Source of the DNA: Pseudomonadota bacterium
GTDB lineage: Bacteria > Pseudomonadota > Alphaproteobacteria > Rhizobiales > Methyloligellaceae
Direction of reading: 5' to 3'
NCBI GenBank assembly: GCA_022567275.1
Contig: JADFHH010000148.1
Coordinates: 1-5,422, forward strand
DNA: 5,422 nucleotides
Position numbers and translations under genes: made by a program. This document shows positions 1-4,949 of this stretch, one piece after another. Every line of letters starts with the position of its first letter. The stretch's first letter is position 1. The notes beneath the pieces were generated by a model. That model worked only from the letters and a program-made list of their open reading frames with translations. It searched no databases and was not told where the DNA came from.

Positions 1-857
1 GATTGTTCGGCGATTATGCGGGTGGCGAGCTGTTCCGATGCCATTTCCAGCGAAAAGAAGCCGACCACCGCGCCGTCAACGACCTCATCGGCGCCATCGG
101 CGCGTTGCTCGCTCTTGTAAGCGCGTGCGACATGATAGGCGATGTTGGTGGCGAGCGCAGTTTTGCCCATGGAGGGCCGCCCGGCGATGATGATCAAATC
201 GGAGGGTTGCAACCCGCCCATCTTTTCATCCAGATCCTTTAAGCCCGTGGCGATGCCGCTCAAGCCACCGTCACGGCGATAGGCGTTGGCCGCCATGTCC
301 ATGGCATCGGTGATCGCTTGTGTGAAGGGTTCGAAGCCCGAACCGTATTTGCCAATCTCCGCGAGTTCGAACAACCGTTGTTCGGCCTCTTCAATCTGTA
401 TGCCAGGGGGAGCCTCGACCGGTGAATCATAGGCCACATTGACCATATCTTCGCCGATGATGATAAGATCGCGGCGGATGGCGAGGTCATAGACGGTGCG
501 CCCGTAATCCTCCGCATTGATGACCGTGGTCGCGGTGGCGGCCAGCCGGCCCAGATATTGCGGCACCGTCAAATCTGCAGCTAGCTGTTCCTCAAGCTCG
601 AAGAAGGTCTTGAGCGTGATCGGCGATGCGCGCTTGCCGGCGGAAACGAGCTTTAGCGCGGCGTCATACACCCGGCCATGCAGCGGATCGAAAAAATGAT
701 CAGGCTTCAGAAAGCTCGAAACCTTGTCGCAGGCGTCGTTATTGACGAGGATCGCGCCCAGAAGCGCTTGCTCCGCCTCGATATTATGCGGTGCGGCGCG
801 GAACGGGATATCCTCCTGCTCGACCAGGGGGGTGATATTTGTCTGGGCTGATTCCAT
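1..857 (-). CDS. dnaB: Replicative DNA helicase DnaB, N-terminal part (3' end outside window)
   Basis: This is the hexameric 5'-3' helicase that unwinds DNA at the replication fork and recruits primase; it acts in the cytoplasm. The visible 285 codons begin at ATG 857 and run off the left edge, so roughly 200 C-terminal residues of a usual ~500-residue protein are missing. The N-terminal domain opens with the family hallmark PHNIEAEQALLGAIL (about residues 23-37). The helical N-domain continues to about 170, followed by the linker. The RecA-like ATPase domain shows Walker A GRPSMGKT (226-233) and the FFSLEM motif (267-272), whose Glu is the expected catalytic base. The roughly 30 residues between these motifs include a segment (AYKSEQRADGADEVVDG) typical of alphaproteobacterial DnaB. 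No clear Shine-Dalgarno sequence precedes ATG 857, but no better start exists close by and the N-terminus fits the family. The gene lies 142 bases downstream of rplI on the same strand. Confidence 0.97.
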   Translation of the reverse strand, partial: MESAQTNITPLVEQEDIPFRAAPHNIEAEQALLGAILVNNDACDKVSSFLKPDHFFDPLHGRVYDAALKLVSAGKRASPITLKTFFELEEQLAADLTVPQYLGRLAATATTVINAEDYGRTVYDLAIRRDLIIIGEDMVNVAYDSPVEAPPGIQIEEAEQRLFELAEIGKYGSGFEPFTQAITDAMDMAANAYRRDGGLSGIATGLKDLDEKMGGLQPSDLIIIAGRPSMGKTALATNIAYHVARAYKSEQRADGADEVVDGAVVGFFSLEMASEQLATRIIAEQ

Positions 858-987
858 TGCTATGACAATACGCCCAAAAGCGATTCGGGGAATGCCAAAC
901 AGCGCCTGGCGATGACAAATGCACAAAATACACAGACGCTGAATTTTTTCACACGGCAGGCTTGTGTTCGCCCGCCGAATCGGAATC
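850..987. promoter_or_regulatory. Cluster of GANTC sites upstream of dnaB
   Basis: Four GANTC pentamers lie within 138 bases: 850-854 and 882-886 (GATTC), then 977-981 and 983-987 (GAATC, two copies 6 bases apart). By chance about one per 256 bases is expected. In many Alphaproteobacteria the methylase CcrM modifies GANTC, and the methylation state tunes promoters of cell-cycle genes. The position between rplI and dnaB makes a regulatory role plausible but unproven. I see no convincing -35/-10 pair for dnaB in the gap, so dnaB may have its own weak promoter here or be read through from rplI. Confidence 0.35.
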
Positions 988-999
988 AGGATATGATGC

Positions 1000-1704
1000 T
1001 TAATCTCCCTTGCCGGCCAATTCCTCATCCGCACCGTCTTTAGCGGAGGTGTCTTCAGCCGCGTCGCTTTTGTCTTCTTGAGAATCTTGAGCGGACGCTT
1101 CTTGCGTTTCATCTTCTGTCTCGGCTTCAAGCTCTCCTTCCGCCTGCTGGGCCTGTTCTTTTTCCTCGAAAACCTCTCCCGCGGCCATTGAGTCTTCACC
1201 TTCCATGTCATCGTCTTGCCCGGTAACGTCTTCGCCGCGGGCCTGGCGTTTCGCTTCCTCTTCGGAGCGCGCGACATTGATGCTCACCGACACGATCACT
1301 TCCGGGTGCAGCATGATGCGCACCGGGTGAAGGCCGAGCGTCTTGATGGCCCTGTCGAGCTGAGCCTGATGACGGGCAATCGAAGTGCCGGCTTGTGTCA
1401 CGATATCGGCGATGTCGCGCGAGGAGACCGAACCGTAGAGATGGCCCGAATCGCTGGCCTGGCGAATCGCCACGAAGATTTGTTCGTTCAGCTTTGCCGC
1501 AACGCCAGCGGCTTCTTTCTTGTGTTCCAGATTTTGCGCCTCAAGCTGGACCCGGTCTTTTTCAAAGCGTTTCCTGTTGGTCTCGGTTGCCCGCAACGCC
1601 TTGCCCTGGGGCAGCAGAAAATTACGGGCATAGCCGTTCTTGACGGTAACGGTATCGCCCATTTGTCCCAGTCTTCCGATCCGTTGAAGCAATATCACTT
1701 GCAT
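1000..1704 (-). CDS. rplI: 50S ribosomal protein L9 with long acidic C-terminal tail
   Basis: L9 binds 23S rRNA at the base of the L1 stalk and helps keep the reading frame. The N-terminal rRNA-binding domain (1 to about 50) contains the L9 signature, from GRLGQMGDTVTV (10-21) through NGYARNFLLPQGKA (23-36). A long connecting helix spans about 41-75, and the C-terminal domain about 76-147 contains the GHLYGSVSSRDIAD segment (87-100). The usual L9 is about 150 residues; this one has 234. The extra 88 or so residues are rich in Glu, Asp, Ala and Gln, with 34 acidic against 7 basic residues, and look disordered. Acidic L9 tails are known in Alphaproteobacteria, so I take this as a lineage trait. 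Start ATG 1704 has a good Shine-Dalgarno sequence. The stop of the DUF2232 gene lies 33 bases upstream, so the two are almost certainly cotranscribed. Confidence 0.98.
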   Translation of the reverse strand: MQVILLQRIGRLGQMGDTVTVKNGYARNFLLPQGKALRATETNRKRFEKDRVQLEAQNLEHKKEAAGVAAKLNEQIFVAIRQASDSGHLYGSVSSRDIADIVTQAGTSIARHQAQLDRAIKTLGLHPVRIMLHPEVIVSVSINVARSEEEAKRQARGEDVTGQDDDMEGEDSMAAGEVFEEKEQAQQAEGELEAETEDETQEASAQDSQEDKSDAAEDTSAKDGADEELAGKGD

Positions 1705-1711
1705 TGGTTTT

Positions 1712-1715
1712 CTCC
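1712..1715 (-). promoter_or_regulatory. rplI ribosome binding site
   Basis: GGAG on the minus strand sits 7 bases before ATG 1704. It decides the start against the nearby ATG inside CCATGG (around 1716-1719), which is out of frame with L9. Confidence 0.75.
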
Positions 1716-1737
1716 ATGGATTGTCTCAAATTCCAAG

Positions 1738-2727
1738 TTAGTCATTGTCTGGTGGCGGGGGCGCGCCTTTGGCAAGCGAGCGCTCCCTGAGTTTTAACAT
1801 CGGGTCGCCGATGCCAATCATGGCGACGAGGAGGGCGGCCCAGCCAAACAGAAGAATTCCGAGATAGAGCGATGCGAGCATGATATGCCGGAAGGGTGAT
1901 TTGCGCGCCAGGACATGCAGCACCACCAGGCCAAGCAGCAAATAGGCCACCAGGAACGCACCGGCAAAGCCGGTCGCGATTATGCCGGCGATACCAGGTG
2001 TGAAAATGCCAAGCAGAGAGACGACAAAGCCGAGCGCAAGCGGGCCGGGATAGCTCATCATCGTCAAATCCGGCCACGGGCGGATCGCGCGCCCCGACAC
2101 GGTCACGATCTTGGCGGCGCTCCACATATTCAAGATCATGATCGCAAACCAGACGATGGCGGACGCGGCGGGAAGCGCGCGGATGAGAAGCTCGATAACC
2201 GGCGCCATCTGTTCCTTGTCAAAACCAGGCGGCAGCCCGTCCGGCAGGTTGGCGAAGAATACCTTGTCCAGAATTTGATGTATATTGGCCCGGTAAGTTT
2301 CAACATCCATACCGAGCAGCGGTACGCTCAATGCCGCCACGCCGCCGGCCATCACAACAACCCAGGCGATAATCCGTCCAGGGGGATACCATTGCATGGC
2401 GCCGGCGGCGGCATTTGTATCATCACCACCCGCTTCGCCAGCCGGACGGGCGAGCAACGCCAGATGGCACAAAATGACAATTGGAAGGCCGATGGTCAGG
2501 AAATAGCCAAGCCCGGCCAGCGGCGCCAGCAGAATGGCGGCGAGAGCCGCACCGGTTGCCGCGCAAGCCATTGCGGCGGTTGTTCCCCATCCCAATCCGG
2601 CAAGAAAGCCGGGCAGGGCGGTGATATAAAACAGCGCCACCGCCAGCAGCGAACCGGTCATGGTCGATGCGAACAAAACCGCGGACACAAGGCCTGCGCC
2701 AATGCCGATGAGGAGTGGTGAATTCAT
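1738..2727 (-). CDS. DUF2232 family multi-spanning inner membrane protein
   Basis: This 329-residue hydrophobic protein has about eight or nine predicted membrane segments, by eye near residues 4-22, 27-45, 48-70, 73-93, 117-138, 180-200, 226-250, 252-274 and 283-305. A hydrophilic loop at about 94-115 ends in QWYPPGR (112-118), and a larger loop spans about 139-178. The conserved stretch NMWSAAKIVTVSGRAIRPWP (200-219) and the position between rpsR and rplI match the alphaproteobacterial DUF2232 (YybS-like) proteins, which are usually about 300-330 residues. The molecular function is unknown to me; a transport or energy-coupling role would be a guess. No signal peptide separate from the first membrane helix is seen, and the C-terminal tail is short and proline-rich (GAPPPPDND). 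The start ATG 2727 has only a weak purine stretch (TTAGG) ahead of it. A 93-base gap separates the gene from rpsR. Confidence 0.88.
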   Translation of the reverse strand: MNSPLLIGIGAGLVSAVLFASTMTGSLLAVALFYITALPGFLAGLGWGTTAAMACAATGAALAAILLAPLAGLGYFLTIGLPIVILCHLALLARPAGEAGGDDTNAAAGAMQWYPPGRIIAWVVVMAGGVAALSVPLLGMDVETYRANIHQILDKVFFANLPDGLPPGFDKEQMAPVIELLIRALPAASAIVWFAIMILNMWSAAKIVTVSGRAIRPWPDLTMMSYPGPLALGFVVSLLGIFTPGIAGIIATGFAGAFLVAYLLLGLVVLHVLARKSPFRHIMLASLYLGILLFGWAALLVAMIGIGDPMLKLRERSLAKGAPPPPDND

Positions 2728-2820
2728 GCGCCTAAGCTGTCCCGCCTGATTAAAGTGCGGTTAGAGGCGGTCAATCCCGCGCCGCCCCAACCTTCTCATG
2801 GGTGCCCTTGCCGGTTTCGT

Positions 2821-3060
2821 CTATTTGATCAAATAGGGTACGAGACCGAGAAAACGGGCGCGTTTGATGGCCTTGGCCAATTCTCTTTGTCTCTTCGCCG
2901 ACACTGCCGTGATCCGGCTCGGCACGATCTTGCCGCGCTCGGAAATATAGCGCTGTAGCAATCGGATATCCTTGTGGTCGATCTTCGGCGACGAGTCGCT
3001 GGAAAACGGACATGTCTTGCGCCTGCGAAAAAATGGCCGGCGTCCTGTTGCGGGTGCCAT
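2821..3060 (-). CDS. rpsR: 30S ribosomal protein S18
   Basis: S18 is a small basic protein that pairs with S6 on the platform of the 30S subunit, contacting 16S rRNA. It is 79 residues long, the normal size. The N-terminus is rich in arginine (RRPFFRRRKTCPF, 7-19). The core KIDHKDIRLLQRYISERGKI (26-45) followed by VPSRITAVSAKRQRELAKAI and the RARFLGLVPY end are textbook S18. The start ATG 3060 lies 5 bases after the rpsF stop, with its Shine-Dalgarno sequence inside the last codons of rpsF. This tight spacing implies coupled translation and balanced output of the two partner proteins. Confidence 0.98.
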   Translation of the reverse strand: MAPATGRRPFFRRRKTCPFSSDSSPKIDHKDIRLLQRYISERGKIVPSRITAVSAKRQRELAKAIKRARFLGLVPYLIK

Positions 3061-3065
3061 CGGTC

Positions 3066-3623
3066 CTATTCCTCCGTCTTGCCGGCGCTGTCTTTAGCAG
3101 CCGCACTTGAATCATCGCTGGTGTTGGTTTCAGCCGGTGTTTCGGCCTTGCTTGCTGCAGCAGGTGCGCTCGACTTGCCGTTGGTATCAGCCGGTGGCTT
3201 GGCTGTAGTTGTTTTATGGTCATCGCGTGGGCGCCGGGTGTCATTACGGTCGCGTCTTGCACCATCGCGGCCAAACCTGCCGCCGCGCCGGTCATCACGA
3301 TCACCGCGCTTCATCATCGCCGATGGTCCTGTCTCATGCTCCTCGACCCGCAATGTTAAAAAGCGAATGACCTCGGTGGAAATTCCCATTTGCCGTTCCA
3401 TTTCCGCCACCGCTTCATGCGGCGCGTCAATGTTCAAGAGGGCAAAATAGGCTTTGCGATTCTTCTTGATCTTGTAGGTGAGGACCTTTGGCCCCCAATT
3501 TTCCATCTTCTCAATCGACCCGCCATTGTCCTTGATGATGGCCTGGTAAGTCTCGATCAGAGCCTCGAATTGCTGCGCGGTAATATCCTGGCGGCCGAGG
3601 AATATATGCTCGTAGAGTGGCAT
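3066..3623 (-). CDS. rpsF: 30S ribosomal protein S6 with extended charged C-terminus
   Basis: S6 binds the central domain of 16S rRNA as a heterodimer with S18. Residues 1 to about 95 form the ferredoxin-like S6 fold: MPLYEHIFLGRQDIT at the start, the NWGPKVLTYKIKKNRKAYF strand pair (42-60), the MERQMGISTEVIRFLTLRV helix-strand end (75-93). The total of 185 residues is far above the roughly 95-135 of well-studied S6 proteins. The extra part has two zones: residues 104-137 alternate Arg, Asp and Gly (RGDRDDRRGGRFGRDGARR), and 138-185 is a low-complexity Ala/Ser/Thr/Asp/Glu/Lys tail. Long S6 tails are common in Alphaproteobacteria. The start ATG 3623 has AAAGG 9 bases upstream. It is the first gene of the minus-strand cluster and has a long leader. 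Confidence 0.98.
   Translation of the reverse strand: MPLYEHIFLGRQDITAQQFEALIETYQAIIKDNGGSIEKMENWGPKVLTYKIKKNRKAYFALLNIDAPHEAVAEMERQMGISTEVIRFLTLRVEEHETGPSAMMKRGDRDDRRGGRFGRDGARRDRNDTRRPRDDHKTTTAKPPADTNGKSSAPAAASKAETPAETNTSDDSSAAAKDSAGKTEE
3070..3075 (-). promoter_or_regulatory. rpsR ribosome binding site inside the end of rpsF
   Basis: GGAGGA on the minus strand, formed by the final Glu-Glu codons of rpsF, lies 9 bases before the rpsR ATG. It is the strongest Shine-Dalgarno sequence in the window. Being translated by ribosomes finishing rpsF, it suits translational coupling. Confidence 0.75.
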
Positions 3624-3632
3624 GAAAGACTG

Positions 3633-3641
3633 CCTTTCCTT
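3633..3641 (-). promoter_or_regulatory. rpsF ribosome binding site
   Basis: On the minus strand AAGGAAAGG ends 9 bases before ATG 3623. The site lies just downstream of the folded leader elements, so structure closing over this region could control translation. Confidence 0.6.
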
Positions 3642-3654
3642 GAATTATCCATGT

Positions 3655-3771
3655 GGCCCGGCGCTAAGCCTCTTTGAGCCCCAAAAATTCCGGAAAGGCT
3701 CAAAATTTGACCCGAAAGAGCGGAAACACCGGAAAAGCATTCAGCTTTCCGTTCAGCCTCCAGCCGGGGCC
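3655..3771 (-). ncRNA. Structured leader of the rpsF mRNA, candidate S6:S18-responsive element
   Basis: The minus-strand transcript between the proposed promoter and rpsF contains three nested or adjacent helices found by eye. (1) An outer stem pairs 3763-3771 with 3655-3662 (GGCCCCGGC with GCCGGGCC, one bulged C) and closes the element. (2) A hairpin spans 3730-3751, with arms CGGAAAGC and GCTTTTCCG, one bulged U and a 5-base loop. (3) A hairpin spans 3673-3704, with a perfect 8-base-pair stem (TTTGAGCC with GGCTCAAA) and a 16-base loop containing UUUCCGGAA. It is known that many bacterial rpsF leaders bind the S6:S18 complex through a stem with a CCG element. Whether this leader belongs to that class is my inference; the folding itself is visible. 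It is not a terminator, since no U-run follows. Confidence 0.5.
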
Positions 3772-3785
3772 TGTGATAGAGCGTA

Positions 3786-3813
3786 GTTATAAGCGTTTGT
3801 TGTTGCATTGCAA
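3786..3813 (-). promoter_or_regulatory. Probable sigma-70 promoter of the rpsF operon
   Basis: On the minus strand the -35 box TTGCAA (3813-3808, four of six consensus bases) and the -10 box TATAAC (3791-3786, five of six) are separated by 16 bases. Transcription would begin near 3779 and give a leader of about 155 bases before rpsF. This is the best minus-strand promoter-like pair in the divergent gap. The -35 lies within a palindrome at 3802-3814. Confidence 0.55.
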
Positions 3814-3814
3814 C
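3802..3814. promoter_or_regulatory. Palindrome overlapping the rpsF -35 box (possible operator)
   Basis: GTTGCA and TGCAAC are perfect inverted arms of 6 bases around a single central T. A repressor bound here would cover the -35 hexamer of the proposed rpsF promoter. One palindrome this short can arise by chance, and I recognise no specific regulator. Confidence 0.3.
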
Positions 3815-3887
3815 CGGTAAAGCCGTTCGGCGGACGCGGCCGGTTAATCAAGTTCCAGCGCTGCCCACGGGATATGGCAATGGATGC

Positions 3888-3917
3888 TTGACAGGCTTGC
3901 ATGATACGGTGTTTTTG
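3888..3917 (+). promoter_or_regulatory. Possible promoter of fabD-fabG
   Basis: A perfect -35 hexamer TTGACA lies at 3888-3893, about 85 bases before the fabD start. The matching -10 is weak: only T-rich hexamers (GTTTTT at 3911 or TTTTTG at 3912) fall at 17-18 base spacing. It lies outside both genes and points towards fabD, so it is the best candidate for the plus-strand operon. Confidence 0.4.
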
Positions 3918-3978
3918 GCGCAAAATCCACGCTCGGGGCGGGCGAATTTTCAGCACATAACTCCTTGGGTTTCCAGCA

Positions 3979-4932
3979 ATGAGTATTGCCTTCACTTTCC
4001 CCGGTCAGGGGAGCCAGCAAGTCGGCATGGGCGCCGAACTCGCGCAAGGCCATGAGAGTGCGCGGCGCGTTTTCGAGGAAGTCGATGAAGCGCTCGGGCA
4101 AAAGCTGTCGCGGATTATCTGGGACGGACCGCAGGACGCCCTGACGCTGACAGAAAATGCGCAGCCGGCCCTGATGGCTGTGTCGCTCGCGGTGATGCGC
4201 GTGTTTGAGCAGGACATGGGGGTTTCTCTCAAAGACAAGGCCAAATTCGTGGCCGGCCATTCGCTGGGCGAATATTCCGCGCTCGCCGCCGCCGGGTCAT
4301 TGAGTCTGGCGGACTCGGCGCGATTGCTGAAAATTCGCGGCCAGGCAATGCAGGCGGCGGTGCCGGTGGGCGAGGGCGCGATGGCGGCGCTGCTGGGGCT
4401 GGATTTGGCGCAAGCGTGGAAACTGGCCGGGGCGGCCGCCCAGGGTGATGTCTGTCAGGCGGCAAATGACAATGCGCCGGGCCAGGTCGTGATATCGGGT
4501 TCAAAAGCGGCTGTGGAGCGCGCCGTGGAGATGGCTGGCGAATATGGCGCGCGGCGCGCGATAGCGTTGCCCGTGAGCGCCCCGTTTCATTGCGCGCTGA
4601 TGCAACCGGCGGCCGATGCCATGGCGCAGGCGCTCGCGGATGTTGAAATCAGGCCGCCCGCCGTGCCGTTGATCGCTAATGTGGTTGCTGGTGAAATCAC
4701 CAGCCCGGAAGACATTCGCGCATCTCTGGTGGAACAGGTGACGGGCGTTGTACGCTGGCGCGAGTCGGTGCTCTATATGGCGCAAGCCGGCGTTGCGACG
4801 CTTTACGAGATTGGTGCGGGCAGGGTGTTGACCGGGCTGGCAAGGCGCATTGAGCGTTCATTGGAAGCTACATCGGTTGGCACGCCGGACGAGGTGGCGC
4901 AGGCGGCGCAAGCACTCGCGGCCAGCGCTTGA
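3979..4932 (+). CDS. fabD: Malonyl-CoA:ACP transacylase
   Basis: FabD moves malonyl groups from coenzyme A to acyl carrier protein, supplying the extender unit for type II fatty acid synthesis in the cytoplasm. The 317 residues match the usual 305-320. Family motifs appear in order: FPGQGSQ (7-13, oxyanion-hole Gln10); TENAQPAL (58-65); the nucleophile elbow GHSLGEYSAL (93-102) with catalytic Ser95; IRGQAM (119-124), whose Arg120 should bind the malonyl carboxylate; SAPFHCALM (200-208) with catalytic His204; and VRWRESV (258-264). All key residues are intact. An in-frame stop at 3958-3960 and no other start codon before 3979 force the start at ATG 3979, although no clear Shine-Dalgarno sequence precedes it. 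It is divergent from rpsF and is followed by fabG after 17 bases. Confidence 0.98.
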   Translation: MSIAFTFPGQGSQQVGMGAELAQGHESARRVFEEVDEALGQKLSRIIWDGPQDALTLTENAQPALMAVSLAVMRVFEQDMGVSLKDKAKFVAGHSLGEYSALAAAGSLSLADSARLLKIRGQAMQAAVPVGEGAMAALLGLDLAQAWKLAGAAAQGDVCQAANDNAPGQVVISGSKAAVERAVEMAGEYGARRAIALPVSAPFHCALMQPAADAMAQALADVEIRPPAVPLIANVVAGEITSPEDIRASLVEQVTGVVRWRESVLYMAQAGVATLYEIGAGRVLTGLARRIERSLEATSVGTPDEVAQAAQALAASA

Positions 4933-4935
4933 AGG

Positions 4936-4942
4936 GAGAGGA
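4936..4942 (+). promoter_or_regulatory. fabG ribosome binding site
   Basis: The purine-rich GAGAGGA lies 7 bases before ATG 4950, within the 17-base gap after the fabD stop. It supports this start and a shared fabD-fabG transcript. Confidence 0.7.
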
Positions 4943-4949
4943 TTGGCAA

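Noticed and set aside
1216..1797. Plus-strand open frame of 193 codons opposite rplI
   Set aside because: It is antisense to a certain L9 gene, has no recognisable motif and no ribosome binding site.
1915..2721. Long plus-strand open frame (268 codons) opposite the DUF2232 gene
   Set aside because: It is fully antisense to a gene with clear membrane-protein composition. Its translation is Arg/His/Gln/Gly-rich without any domain, as expected of a mirror frame in GC-rich DNA.
2762..2796. GGCGG...CCGCC hairpin in the rpsR-DUF2232 gap, considered as a terminator
   Set aside because: The stem is only about 5 base pairs, no U-run follows on the minus strand, and the downstream gene lacks an evident promoter, so read-through is more likely.
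2771..3304. Minus-strand open frame of 177 codons across rpsR and the end of rpsF
   Set aside because: It overlaps two certain ribosomal protein genes in another frame and has no family features.
3557..3808. Minus-strand open frame of 83 codons covering the rpsF leader and start
   Set aside because: It runs into rpsF in another frame. Its upstream part is better explained as the structured leader, and there is no Shine-Dalgarno support.
3901..3960. Nineteen-codon plus-strand frame (ATG to TAA) ahead of fabD, considered as a leader peptide
   Set aside because: It begins upstream of the likely fabD transcription start, lacks a ribosome binding site and shows no run of regulatory codons.
3844..4260. 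Minus-strand open frame of 138 codons overlapping the fabD start and the divergent gap
   Set aside because: Most of it is antisense to fabD and it resembles no protein I know.
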